Of a stretch of DNA of 64,000 bases, positions 14,565 to 23,089 are shown piece after piece. The notes under the pieces were generated by a model. That model was not told the DNA's origin. It saw only the letters and a list, made by a program, of their open reading frames with translations, and ran no database searches. Numbering within the stretch: the stretch's first letter is position 1; every line of letters starts with the position of its first letter. The DNA comes from Pseudomonas siliginis. Lineage in GTDB: Bacteria > Pseudomonadota > Gammaproteobacteria > Pseudomonadales > Pseudomonadaceae. Both the position numbers and the translations under genes were made by a program. The stretch covers positions 124,001 through 188,000 of the forward strand of contig NZ_JAHSTW010000010.1 of assembly GCF_019145195.1 (NCBI RefSeq), given 5' to 3'.

Positions 14565-16898
14565 ATGCAGCCCACCCGCCTTACGCCACTGGCCCGCAGC
14601 CTGCGCAATCTTCTGCTCGGCGCCAGCCTGAGTTTCACCGCCCTGCCCGCTGCGCTGGGCGCCGAGACCAAGGTTTATCACATCGCCCCGGCGTCGCTGG
14701 AAACCGCGCTGAACCAGTTTGGCCGTGAAGCCGGCGTGCTGATTTCCTTTGGCTCGCAAGTCACCAGCGGTGTGCAGAGCCGGGGTCTGGAGGGCAATTA
14801 CACGACGCAACAAGGCCTCGATGCGTTGCTCGAAGGCACCGGTCTGCAAGCCCGCGCCGAAGGCGACAATGCCTTCAGCCTGCAACCGCTGGCTGATGCG
14901 GCGCTGGAGCTGGGCACCTCGACCGTAGTCGGCGACTGGCTCGGCGATGCGGCGCAGATCAATGTCTTCGAACACCCCGGCGCGCGTGATGTGATCCGCC
15001 GCGAAGAATTCGAACGCCAGGGCGCGACCCAGGCCCGCGATGTGCTCAACCGCATCCCCGGTGTGAACGCGCCGGAGAACAACGGCACGGGCAGCCACGA
15101 CATGGCGCTGAACTTCGGTATTCGTGGTTTGAATCCACGCCTGGCCGCGCGCTCGACAGTATTGATGGACGGCATCCCGGTACCTTTCGCGCCGTATGGT
15201 CAGCCGCAGCTTTCGTTCGCGCCGATCAGCATGGGCAACATGGATGCGGTGGACGTGGTGCGCGGCGGCGGTGCGGTGCGTTATGGCCCGCAGAACGTCG
15301 GCGGCGTGGTCAACTTCGTGACCCGGGCGATTCCTGACGAGCCAACGGTCAAGGGTGGGTTCCAGACTGAAACCAGCCCATCGTCGAGCCACGACGGTTT
15401 CAAAACCAGCGCCAATCTGCTGGCCGGCGGCACCAACGCCAACGGCCTCGGTGGTGCGCTGTTGTACTCCGGCACCCGTGGCGGTGACTGGCGTGAACAC
15501 AGCGATACCGAGATCGACGACCTGATCCTCAAGGGCAAATATCAGCTCGACGACGCCAACAGCTTCAACGCCATGGCCCAGTATTACGAAGGCAAGGCCG
15601 ACATGCCCGGCGGTCTCAACGTCGCCGATTACGATGCCGATCCGTATCAATCGACGCGGCCGAAAGACCAGTTCTGGGGGCGCCGCACGATGTTCAACGT
15701 CGGCTACCGCTATCAGGAAGATCGCCGCGAATTCACCGCCAACACCTTCTTCACCAAAACCCTGCGCAGCGGTTATCTCGATCAGGGCACATTCCTTTCG
15801 TTGTCGCCCCGCGAGTATTGGGTACGTGGCCTGGAAACCCGTTTCGCCCAAGGCTTCGATCTGGGTCCGAGCAGCCATGAAGTCGGCGTCGGCTACCGCT
15901 ACATCAACGAGGCCGGCCACGAACTGCGTTATCGCACGCCGATCAGCGCCAACGAATACCCGACCACCAGCAGCCGCAACGACCGCGACACTCGTGGTGG
16001 TACCGAGGCAAACGCGTTCTTCGTCGATGACCGCATCGACATCGGCAAATGGACCATCACCCCGGGCGTGCGCTACGAGATGATCGAGTCGCAGCAGACC
16101 AACAACCTGACCAACGTCAAATACAAGGGCGACTACAACACCGCGCTGCCGGCGCTGAACGTGCTCTATCACCTCACCGACAGCTGGAATCTGTACGCCA
16201 ACACCGAAGGCTCGTTCGGCAGCGTGCAGTACAGCCAGATGCCCAACCGCGTGAGCAGCGGCGAAGTGAAGCCGGAAAAGGCCCGCACCTGGGAACTCGG
16301 CACTCGCTATGACAACGGTGCCCTGCGCGCTGAAATCGGTGCGTTCCTGATCAACTTCGACAACCAGTACGAAAGCAACCAGACCAACGATTCGGTGATC
16401 GCGCGCGGCGAAACCCGCCATCAGGGCATCGAGACCAGCGTCAATTACGCGCTCGACGACTTGAGCCCGGCGCTGGCCGGTTTCGATGTCTACGCCAGTT
16501 ATGCCTATGTCGACGCAACCATCCGCGAGGACGGGCCGAACAAAGGCAACCGCGTGCCGTTTTCCTCCAAACACAAAGGCACGATTGGCGTCGGTTATAC
16601 CGAAGGGCCATGGAAGCTGAATCTGGACAGCAGCTTCCAGAGCGACCAGTTTGCCGACAACGCCAACACTTCGAAGGAAAGCGCCGATGGCAGCACCGGC
16701 AAGATCCCTGGTTACATGCTGTTCAGCAGCCGCGCCGGGTATGACTTCGGACCGCAACTGTCGGATTTGAATGTGGCGGTGGGGGTGAAGAACATCTTCA
16801 ACACGCAGTACTTCACACGCTCGTTCGATGACAACAACAAGGGCAAGTACGTGGGTGAGCCGCGGACGGTTTATGTGCAGACTTCGGTGGCGTTCTGA
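14565..16898 (+). CDS. fecA: FecA, TonB-dependent ferric dicitrate receptor
   Basis: 777-residue outer-membrane receptor strongly resembling E. coli FecA (774 residues). Signal peptide to about residue 34; STN signalling domain (VYHIAPASLETALNQFGREA); then VVGDWLGDAAQINVFEHPGA and RIPGVNAPENNGTGSHDMAL, which are nearly identical to E. coli FecA. The plug ends with DAVDVVRGGGAVRYGPQNVG, and the barrel closes with TSVAF. It imports ferric citrate with TonB energy and signals through FecR to FecI. The gap before it (14477-14564) carries GGAAA at 14526, a possible FecI-type -35 element. No fecBCDE permease genes follow, so inner-membrane transport must be encoded elsewhere. Confidence 0.96.
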   Translation: MQPTRLTPLARSLRNLLLGASLSFTALPAALGAETKVYHIAPASLETALNQFGREAGVLISFGSQVTSGVQSRGLEGNYTTQQGLDALLEGTGLQARAEGDNAFSLQPLADAALELGTSTVVGDWLGDAAQINVFEHPGARDVIRREEFERQGATQARDVLNRIPGVNAPENNGTGSHDMALNFGIRGLNPRLAARSTVLMDGIPVPFAPYGQPQLSFAPISMGNMDAVDVVRGGGAVRYGPQNVGGVVNFVTRAIPDEPTVKGGFQTETSPSSSHDGFKTSANLLAGGTNANGLGGALLYSGTRGGDWREHSDTEIDDLILKGKYQLDDANSFNAMAQYYEGKADMPGGLNVADYDADPYQSTRPKDQFWGRRTMFNVGYRYQEDRREFTANTFFTKTLRSGYLDQGTFLSLSPREYWVRGLETRFAQGFDLGPSSHEVGVGYRYINEAGHELRYRTPISANEYPTTSSRNDRDTRGGTEANAFFVDDRIDIGKWTITPGVRYEMIESQQTNNLTNVKYKGDYNTALPALNVLYHLTDSWNLYANTEGSFGSVQYSQMPNRVSSGEVKPEKARTWELGTRYDNGALRAEIGAFLINFDNQYESNQTNDSVIARGETRHQGIETSVNYALDDLSPALAGFDVYASYAYVDATIREDGPNKGNRVPFSSKHKGTIGVGYTEGPWKLNLDSSFQSDQFADNANTSKESADGSTGKIPGYMLFSSRAGYDFGPQLSDLNVAVGVKNIFNTQYFTRSFDDNNKGKYVGEPRTVYVQTSVAF

Positions 16899-16925
16899 AC
16901 AGACTCTGAAGCCTTCTCCCCATGC

Positions 16926-16963
16926 GAAAAAAAACGGGCCTGCATCAGCAGGCCCGTTCTCCT
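16926..16963 (-). terminator. Terminator of the hibernation-factor gene
   Basis: Read on the minus strand, ACGGGCCTGC and GCAGGCCCGT pair around TGAT and are followed by an eight-base T-run. It also separates the convergent fecA transcript. Confidence 0.88.
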
Positions 16964-16987
16964 TGTGTGACTTGTGCAATCAGCGCA

Positions 16988-17395
16988 TCAACTGTTGATC
17001 GCTGCCTGTTCGTTCTCGTCGAATTCTTCCGCCAACAGCTTGTCGTTGGCTTTGCCGCTAAACGGCACTACAGCGGCGCGTGGCTTACCTCGCAGTTTGC
17101 CGAACAGGTGCTCCAGGGCGTGCTCAAGTTTCTCGGCAGCGCCGTCAATTGCCAGCTCCAGCGAATCGGCTTTGTGAGTCACGGAAATCGGTTGGTGGCC
17201 TTTTGGCCGCGCTTCCAGTTGGCAGCGCAAGTCATGGGGACCTGGTTTGTCACCGTTCTCGTCGCTCAGGTGGACTTCGACACGGGTCAGGTCTTCTTCA
17301 TAACGCTCGAGCGTGCTCTCAATAGTTGTACGTACCCACTCCTCCAGTCGCTGACTACTTTGAATATGGTTATCGCTGTTGACTTGGATTTGCAT
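16988..17395 (-). CDS. HPF/RaiA-family ribosome hibernation factor
   Basis: 135-residue protein of the ribosome-associated inhibitor family, which binds in the 30S decoding channel in stationary phase. The opening MQIQVNSDNHIQSSQRLEEW, the helix WVRTTIESTLERYEEDLTRV, the strand VEVHLSDENGDKPGPHDLRC and the basic helix near LEHALEHLFGKLRGK fit the beta-alpha-beta-beta-beta-alpha fold. The hpf of the rpoN-ptsN cluster in pseudomonads is shorter, so this is probably a second paralogue. It stands alone with its own terminator. The acidic tail (LLAEEFDENEQAA) is longer than in HPF. A start at ATG 17395 is supported by AAGGG upstream. Confidence 0.8.
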   Translation of the reverse strand: MQIQVNSDNHIQSSQRLEEWVRTTIESTLERYEEDLTRVEVHLSDENGDKPGPHDLRCQLEARPKGHQPISVTHKADSLELAIDGAAEKLEHALEHLFGKLRGKPRAAVVPFSGKANDKLLAEEFDENEQAAINS

Positions 17396-17595
17396 AGTTC
17401 ATCCCTTATTTCAGCTAGCTCGCTGGAGGCCTTGAGTTGAATTTCCTGACCTCCTGGTTACAACAATCGGCCCGAGCGACGAACATTTCAACCCCTGAAA
17501 AAAGAAAAATATTCATTCGCAAAAAAAGCCGGACAACCGAGCGAGGCGCTGTTAATGTCGGGAGTTGGGTCGACCCGCACCGCAGAAAAATCTGC

Positions 17596-18543
17596 TCACA
17601 TCTGTTGCTCATTCAGCGGGTGCAGGCTGCGAAAAATCCCCGCCTCCTCCACCAGCCAGTCATGCACAGCGCGCACGCCTGGATGGCTCAACGCCCCCGG
17701 CGCATATAGCAGCACGTAGCGTTTATGGTTGGGTACCGACAAGCCGAACGGCACAATCAAAGTGCCGCGCTCCAGCTCATCATTGAGCAACGTGCGCCGG
17801 GCAATCGCCACGCCCATGCCGGCAATCGCCGCTTCGATGGTCAGGTGATTGCGATTGAAGGTGTGGCCGCGTCGCACATCGGCGCCTTCGAAGCCGATCG
17901 CATTCAAATAGAACTCCCATTCCGCGTACTCGTAACTGCCACGCCAGGCGGTGATGTCGTGCAGCAACGGGAAATGCACCAGATCGGCCGGCCCGTGCAA
18001 CGGCGGGCGCCCACGCAACAGGCTCGGCGCGCACACCGGAAATATCTGCTCGTCGAGCAAGGCTGTGGATAACAATCCGGGATAACTGCCATCGTTGAGG
18101 TCGATGGCCAGATCGAAATCGCCCTCATGCAAGGGCACGCTGCTGTCCTCGGCTACCAGGCGCAACTGGATATCCGGAAAGCGTTGCTGCAAGCGCGGCA
18201 GGCGCGGGGTCAGCCACTTGCCGAGAAACGACGGGATCGAGCGCAACCGCAGAGTCCCGCTGATCATCCCGGCGTCCAGCCGGCGCAACTCCGCATCGAT
18301 GCTGCCATAGGCTTCGTTGACGGTAATCGCCAGCCGCTGCCCCTGTGCACTCAACTCAACGCCCCGCGCGCGCCGATGAAACAGGCGAAACCCCAAGCGC
18401 TCTTCCAATTGGCGAATCTGCTGGCTGACCGCGCCCGGGGTGATGTGCAGCTCTTCGGCACAACGGGTGAACGACAGGTGCCGCGCGGCACAGGCAAACA
18501 CCTGCAGCCAGACATAGGTCTGGGCATGCAATTGACGACTCAT
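17596..18543 (-). CDS. LysR-family regulator, divergent from the serine dehydratase gene
   Basis: 315 residues of GcvA-like LysR type: helix-turn-helix at residues 15-65 (ARHLSFTRCAEELHITPGAV, SQQIRQLEERLGFRLFHRRA) and an effector domain with the pattern EAAIAGMGVAIARR near residues 230-243. It is transcribed away from the L-serine dehydratase gene at 18679, leaving about 135 bp for a shared control region, so regulation of serine or glycine breakdown is the obvious guess. No operator can be assigned with confidence. Confidence 0.87.
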   Translation of the reverse strand: MSRQLHAQTYVWLQVFACAARHLSFTRCAEELHITPGAVSQQIRQLEERLGFRLFHRRARGVELSAQGQRLAITVNEAYGSIDAELRRLDAGMISGTLRLRSIPSFLGKWLTPRLPRLQQRFPDIQLRLVAEDSSVPLHEGDFDLAIDLNDGSYPGLLSTALLDEQIFPVCAPSLLRGRPPLHGPADLVHFPLLHDITAWRGSYEYAEWEFYLNAIGFEGADVRRGHTFNRNHLTIEAAIAGMGVAIARRTLLNDELERGTLIVPFGLSVPNHKRYVLLYAPGALSHPGVRAVHDWLVEEAGIFRSLHPLNEQQM

Positions 18544-18678
18544 TGTTTAGTCCTGCTAAAGGCTGTCTTAGGAGGTTTCGTTGGTCACCTCGAACCGAGG
18601 CAGGCAGTATCGCCGACATTGCGCTTGTCCGACAAAAAATGGCAGCGATTCCTACTCCATTGCTTGTAAGGGTTTAGC

Positions 18679-20055
18679 ATGGCTATCAGTGTTTTCGATC
18701 TATTCAAAGTGGGCATCGGCCCGTCCAGCTCCCATACCGTCGGTCCGATGCGTGCAGCGGCGACCTTTGCCCAGGCTCTGATCGATCAGCATCTGCTCAA
18801 TGATGTGCGACGTGTGCAGATCCGCCTGTACGGTTCGCTCTCGGCCACCGGCGTTGGCCACGCCACTGACCGCGCAACGGTCATGGGCCTGATGGGCGAG
18901 TGGCCGGACAGCATCGATCCTTCGACCATCGATCCACGCATCCAGCAACTGCGCGAAACCGGGCAACTGTCCCTCGCCGGTCAACGCTCGATTGCGTTTG
19001 ACTGGCAGAGCGATCTGCTGCTGCTCGACGAGAGCCTGCCCTACCACCCCAACGCCATGTCGCTGAGCGCCTTTGGCGAAAGCGCCGAGCTGTTCGCGCA
19101 AACCTATTACTCGGTGGGCGGCGGCTTCATCGTCGAAGCGGCTGAAGCCGAGTCTGGCGTGGCGCCAACCAGCGACGTGGTGTTGCCGTACGATTTTTCC
19201 AGCGCCGCCGAACTGCTCGCTTTGTGCAAAAAGCACAATCTGCGCGTGTCCGAACTGATGATGGCCAACGAGCGCGCCTGGCGCAGCGATGCCGAGATTC
19301 GCCAAGGCCTGCTGCACATCTGGTCAGTGATGCGCGAGTGCGTCGAACAAGGTTTGCGCCACGAAGGCATCCTGCCCGGCGGCCTGAAAGTACCGCGCCG
19401 CGCGGCGAAACTGCATCGCAGCCTGTTGGAAATCGGCAAACCGAATGTGATCAGCTCGACCCTGTCGGCGATGGAATGGGTCAACCTGTTCGCCCTCGCC
19501 GTCAACGAAGAAAACGCGGCCGGTGGGCGCATGGTCACCGCGCCGACCAATGGTGCCGCCGGGATCATTCCGGCGGTTCTGCACTACTACATGAAATTCA
19601 ATCCGGATGCGTCTGACGATGACGTCGTTGCGTTCTTTCTGGGCGCCGCCGCCGTCGGCATTTTGTGCAAGAAAAACGCCTCCATCTCCGGTGCCGAGGT
19701 CGGCTGTCAGGGCGAAGTCGGTTCGGCATGCGCGATGGCCGCCGCCGGCCTCGCCGACGTGCTAGGGGCGACGCCGGAGCAACTGGAGAACGCTGCCGAA
19801 ATCGGCCTGGAACACAACCTGGGCCTGACCTGCGATCCGGTCGGTGGCCTGGTGCAAGTGCCGTGCATCGAGCGCAATGCCATCGCGGCGGTGAAGGCGA
19901 TCAACGCCACGCAAATGGCCCTGCGCGGCGACGGCAATCACTTTATTTCCCTCGACCGGGTGATCCGCACCATGCGCGACACCGGCGCCGACATGCACGA
20001 CAAGTACAAGGAAACCTCGCGGGGCGGGCTTGCGGTGAACTGGGTGGAGTGCTGA
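18679..20055 (+). CDS. sdaA: L-serine ammonia-lyase, single-chain iron-sulfur type
   Basis: 458-residue enzyme that deaminates L-serine to pyruvate and ammonia using a [4Fe-4S] cluster. The N-terminal signature FDLFKVGIGPSSSHTVGPMR and the C-terminal catalytic domain (NGAAGIIPAVLHYY, SGAEVGCQGEVGSACAMAAA) are complete. Cysteines 343, 385 and 396 match the cluster ligands of the Legionella enzyme, and the last residue, Cys458, matches its C-terminal 'tail-in-mouth' ligand that serine displaces. Both the ligand spacing and the total length are conserved. The divergent LysR gene is its likely regulator; a strong terminator follows. Some annotations use sdaB or tdcG for this type. Confidence 0.95.
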   Translation: MAISVFDLFKVGIGPSSSHTVGPMRAAATFAQALIDQHLLNDVRRVQIRLYGSLSATGVGHATDRATVMGLMGEWPDSIDPSTIDPRIQQLRETGQLSLAGQRSIAFDWQSDLLLLDESLPYHPNAMSLSAFGESAELFAQTYYSVGGGFIVEAAEAESGVAPTSDVVLPYDFSSAAELLALCKKHNLRVSELMMANERAWRSDAEIRQGLLHIWSVMRECVEQGLRHEGILPGGLKVPRRAAKLHRSLLEIGKPNVISSTLSAMEWVNLFALAVNEENAAGGRMVTAPTNGAAGIIPAVLHYYMKFNPDASDDDVVAFFLGAAAVGILCKKNASISGAEVGCQGEVGSACAMAAAGLADVLGATPEQLENAAEIGLEHNLGLTCDPVGGLVQVPCIERNAIAAVKAINATQMALRGDGNHFISLDRVIRTMRDTGADMHDKYKETSRGGLAVNWVEC

Positions 20056-20112
20056 TCGGCCTGACTGCACTGTCAGCGATCATCCGCTGATTCCTGCCCT
20101 GAAAACGCGCCA

Positions 20113-20148
20113 CAAAAAACGGCGAGCCCCGAGGCTCGCCGTTTTTTT
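20113..20148. terminator. Rho-independent terminator after sdaA
   Basis: CGGCGAGCC and GGCTCGCCG pair across CCGA, with A-runs before and a seven-base T-run after, so it can work in both directions. Confidence 0.92.
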
Positions 20149-20318
20149 CGCCGTGTTTATTGTTCGACAATTTTTCCGGCATGCGCCTTGCTACAACACC
20201 CTTGAGGCAAACGGACATTGCAAACCTCAGCGAACGAGATGCCAGTGGTCTGGTGTTGCGAACCAAATCGGATCATGGCCGGTCAACAACTGCACGTTCA
20301 ATCAGGCGGTGACGCATC

Positions 20319-20636
20319 ATGGACAACCCATTTCAGATCATTACCGATGCTTTCGCGCCGGACTACCAGATCAATCTGAGCATTCAGGGCCTGGACGGCA
20401 GCATCATGCTGACGCTATCCAACGCCGGCCGCATCGTGGCCAAGCGCATGATCAGTGCCGAACAGCGCAACGATCCCGAGCGTTTGAAACGGCTGGTACA
20501 AAGCATCCAGTTCGGCATCGCCATCGAACAGGGCCACAGCGCCATGTCGATTCTCGAAGCCATGACCAGCGGCGCCGGGCTGACCCCGCCACCGCCAAGG
20601 GTCAAAGGCCAGCCCGGCCAGGCGGCGGGCCTTTAG
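20319..20636 (+). CDS. DUF3509-family protein
   Basis: 105-residue soluble protein typical of the Pseudomonas-restricted DUF3509 family, recognised by the opening MDNPFQIITDAFAPDYQINL and the segment GSIMLTLSNAGRIVAKRMIS. Predicted beta strands come first, then helices, then a proline-rich tail (GLTPPPPRVKGQ). ATG 20319 has AGGCGGTG eleven bases upstream. It runs convergently into psiE with a four-base overlap of stop codons. Several pseudomonads carry multiple DUF3509 genes. The function is unknown. Confidence 0.85.
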   Translation: MDNPFQIITDAFAPDYQINLSIQGLDGSIMLTLSNAGRIVAKRMISAEQRNDPERLKRLVQSIQFGIAIEQGHSAMSILEAMTSGAGLTPPPPRVKGQPGQAAGL

Positions 20637-21133
20637 AGCTCGCCCTTCTCCACTTCCGGATGCTCGCTGGAGCCCGTGCCGATCTTGCGCTGCGGGTTCT
20701 CGATCTTCACTGAGGGGAATTGCGACGAAGCGTAACGCACCACCAGGATCGCAAACGCCAGCAGCAGAATGCCGCCGCACAGGTAGATGATGCCCATGTC
20801 CGGCGGGTTGTGGTGCGAGACGTTGGAGATCAGCAGGCGCGTCAGTGCAGTGATCGCCACGTAGATCAGGAAGCGCACCGGCATGTGGTTGGTCTTGAAA
20901 TAAATCCCGACCATCGCGCCCAGTTCCAGATAGATGAACAGCAACAGGATGTCATCGATCTTGATGTGCCCGACTTCGAGCATGCCGAGAAACTCCATCA
21001 CCGCAGCCCACGCCGTCACCGCACCGATGGCGAACAGCGCCAGATAGTGGAAGGTTTCGACGAACAGGTTGCCCAGGGACTCGGCCAGTTGATGCACGTT
21101 ACGCCGCAGTTTCTCGGCCCAGTTTATTTTCAC
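20633..21133 (-). CDS. psiE: PsiE-family phosphate-starvation-inducible membrane protein
   Basis: 166-residue inner-membrane protein with four hydrophobic segments (FHYLALFAIGAVTAWAAVME, ILLLFIYLELGAMVGIYFKT, VRFLIYVAITALTRLLISNV, IIYLCGGILLLAFAILVVRY). The second to third segments with the motif YFKTNHMPVRFLIY are characteristic of PsiE. I chose GTG 21133 because AAGGAA lies eight bases before it; the longer frame to 21235 has no start signal. In E. coli psiE is PhoB-induced; I see no clear Pho box here. The role is unknown. Confidence 0.88.
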   Translation of the reverse strand: MKINWAEKLRRNVHQLAESLGNLFVETFHYLALFAIGAVTAWAAVMEFLGMLEVGHIKIDDILLLFIYLELGAMVGIYFKTNHMPVRFLIYVAITALTRLLISNVSHHNPPDMGIIYLCGGILLLAFAILVVRYASSQFPSVKIENPQRKIGTGSSEHPEVEKGEL

Positions 21134-21307
21134 GATGAGTTTCCTTAGCCCGTTTCGGGCGGATGATGCGTATCGCACGTGACGGTTTTGCGCGCGCGCC
21201 TTGTTGCAACGGTTTTCATGCAGGTTCAGGGCCACGCATCATGGCGATCCGCCGCAAATCCCGCGCCGTGGCGTTTGGTCGCAGGCTAGCGGCTTTGCAC
21301 AATCCCC

Positions 21308-21330
21308 GTGGGAGCGAGCCTGCTCGCGAA
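21308..21330 (+). repeat. Single REP element
   Basis: A lone REP arm of the common type, without the inverted partner seen elsewhere, within the 347-bp gap between psiE and yebG. Apart from this and the LexA box I see nothing else in the gap. Confidence 0.8.
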
Positions 21331-21421
21331 TAGCAGCCACCCCGTCCCCCTGACAAACGCCAAATCCGGTCTACATTGAAAAGCCACTACCCATGGCGCA
21401 GGGATTCGCTTATCCTTTTCG

Positions 21422-21437
21422 CTGTATATGGATACAG
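21422..21437. promoter_or_regulatory. LexA (SOS) box upstream of yebG
   Basis: CTGTATATGGATACAG follows the LexA pattern CTG-N10-CAG and is one or two bases from the ideal palindrome CTGTATATATATACAG. It lies 44 bp before the yebG start, so the gene should be induced by DNA damage. Confidence 0.92.
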
Positions 21438-21480
21438 TAGTCGTCAAGACAACTTAACGTGAAGGCATGTGAGGTGGTGA

Positions 21481-21816
21481 ATGGCCGTCGAAGTGGTATA
21501 CCGCAGCAGCCGAGATCTGGAGCGCTTGTTCATGGATAAAGCCGAAGCTGATCGTCATGACAAAATGCTCGAACTGGCCGAATATCTGGCCGATGTGCTG
21601 CAAAAAGCCGTTCCGTCCCTGACCGAACAGCAAGTGGAAGAAGCCGGGATCTACATGGCGAAGAATCGCGATGTGTTCGCCCGGGCATTCAAGAGCCAGC
21701 CCGATGCGCTGTCGGAGCTGATCAATGCGCCGGCCGAGCCTGTCGAAAAAGCTGAAGCGGCAGAACCTGACGAGGCGCCGGCGAAGCCAGCCAAAGCAGC
21801 GAAAGCGCCGAAGTAA
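21481..21816 (+). CDS. yebG: YebG-family DNA-damage-inducible protein
   Basis: 111 residues. The N-terminal part MAVEVVYRSSRDLERLFMDK, followed by EADRHDKMLELAEYLADVLQ, matches E. coli YebG (MAVEVKY.., KKEADAYDKMLDTADLL). The tail is an Ala/Lys/Pro/Glu-rich low-complexity stretch (EAPAKPAKAAKAPK) that is longer than in E. coli. YebG is a small SOS protein of unknown mechanism. The LexA box at 21422 confirms the regulation directly from sequence. The long inverted repeat after the stop probably ends transcription. Confidence 0.92.
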   Translation: MAVEVVYRSSRDLERLFMDKAEADRHDKMLELAEYLADVLQKAVPSLTEQQVEEAGIYMAKNRDVFARAFKSQPDALSELINAPAEPVEKAEAAEPDEAPAKPAKAAKAPK

Positions 21817-21820
21817 TCAG

Positions 21821-21881
21821 AAAGATCGCAGCCTTTGGCAGCTCCTGCATTCCAAGGAGCTGCCGAAGGCTGCGATCTTTT
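21821..21881. repeat. Long inverted repeat (second copy of the GCTGCGATC family), likely terminator
   Basis: AAAGATCGCAGCCTTTGGCA and its near complement form a hairpin of more than 20 bp between the convergent yebG and dehydrogenase genes. It ends in TTTT on the plus side and begins with AAA on the other, so it can stop transcripts from both sides. The same arms occur at 465-547. Confidence 0.8.
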
Positions 21882-21885
21882 GCTT

Positions 21886-22905
21886 TCAGCGATACAAAAC
21901 CTTTTCCGCCAACTCATCCGCCACCCGCGCCGGCGAACGTTTTTCCGCCTGCGCGTGAGCGAAGACTTCTGTGAGCCGCGAACTGATTTTCGACAGATGC
22001 GCCGTAATCGTCGGCAACTCCTCGCCACGATGTTTCAGCGAAACGTAAATCAGCCCGCCAGCGTTGATCACATAATCCGGCGCGTAAAGAATCCCGCGCC
22101 GTTCCAGTTGGTCCGCCACATCCAGATGGGAAAGTTGATTGTTCGCCGAACCGGCCACCGCCGAGCAGCGCAGTTGCGACACCGTGTGACTGTTGAGCAC
22201 ACCGCCCAACCCACAAGGCGCGAGAATGTCGCACGGCGTGCTGAGCAATGCGTCGTTGGCGATCGGGTGAGCATTGAGCTGCTCCATCGCCAGTTGCACC
22301 TTGCCGTGGTCGATGTCACTGACCAGCAACTCGGCGCCGGCAGCGTGCAGTTGCTCCGCGAGTGCAAAACCGACATTGCCAAGTCCCTGGATGGCGACGC
22401 GCAGACCTTCGAGGTTGTCGCTGCCCAGGCGCGCCATCGCCGTGGCGCGAATGCCAGTGAACACGCCCATGGCCGCATGCGGTGCCGGGTCGCCTGCCGA
22501 GGTGGTGCTGGTGACATGCCGCGTCTGTTGAGCAATGCAGTCCATGTCCGCCACTGAAGTACCGCTGTCGATGGCGGTGATGTAGCGGCCGTCGAGCTGC
22601 TCGATGCAACGGCCGAAAGCCTCGAACAACGCGGCGCGATTCTCGACATGGGCCGGGCGCACGATCACCGCCACCCCGCCGCCCTGCGCGAGGCCGGCGA
22701 GCGCCGCTTTGTAGCTCATGTTTTGCGCCAGGCGAATGGCGTCCTCGACCGCAGATTCGTCGTTGGGATAGGCAAGGTAACGGCAGCCGCCCAGGGCTGG
22801 CCCCAGGCGACTGTCATGAATGGCAATGACCGCCTTCAACCCGGTGACCGGGTCCACGCTCAGGTGCAGCGATTCCAGGCGAGTGCTTTGCATGAGAGCG
22901 AACAT
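21886..22905 (-). CDS. Leucine/valine dehydrogenase-like protein lacking the catalytic lysine
   Basis: 339-residue member of the Glu/Leu/Phe/Val dehydrogenase superfamily, which oxidatively deaminates branched amino acids with NAD. The N-terminal substrate domain reads LGPALGGCRYLAYPNDESAV and LAQNMSYKAALAGLAQGGGV, and the NAD domain has GLGNVGFALAEQL near residue 175. Lys66 (in MSYK) matches the substrate-binding lysine 68 of the Bacillus enzyme. The position of the catalytic lysine 80, normally GGGK, is Val78 (codon GTG, plus-strand CAC at 22672-22674). The rest of the fold is intact, including DYVINAGGLIYVSL. Activity as a deaminating dehydrogenase is therefore doubtful. Confidence 0.85.
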   Translation of the reverse strand: MFALMQSTRLESLHLSVDPVTGLKAVIAIHDSRLGPALGGCRYLAYPNDESAVEDAIRLAQNMSYKAALAGLAQGGGVAVIVRPAHVENRAALFEAFGRCIEQLDGRYITAIDSGTSVADMDCIAQQTRHVTSTTSAGDPAPHAAMGVFTGIRATAMARLGSDNLEGLRVAIQGLGNVGFALAEQLHAAGAELLVSDIDHGKVQLAMEQLNAHPIANDALLSTPCDILAPCGLGGVLNSHTVSQLRCSAVAGSANNQLSHLDVADQLERRGILYAPDYVINAGGLIYVSLKHRGEELPTITAHLSKISSRLTEVFAHAQAEKRSPARVADELAEKVLYR

Positions 22906-23089
22906 CGACAGGCTCCCGAATCACTTCTTGTAGAACGCCAGTATAGGCTTGCCCCTGAAAATTGCTGGCGCGCACCGGCATGAGCCGCCGAGCGGACAAT
23001 GCTGCGCCGCTATAACTCGCGCTCAACGCGCCCGGCACTGGACGAACCACCCGGACGGGGCTAAAACGAGGCATTGGAGGGAGATTCAG

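Noticed and set aside
14439..16979. An 846-codon open frame on the minus strand opposite fecA
   Set aside because: Shadow of fecA in a GC-rich genome; the translated text is low-complexity and matches no family, while fecA on the other strand is unmistakable.
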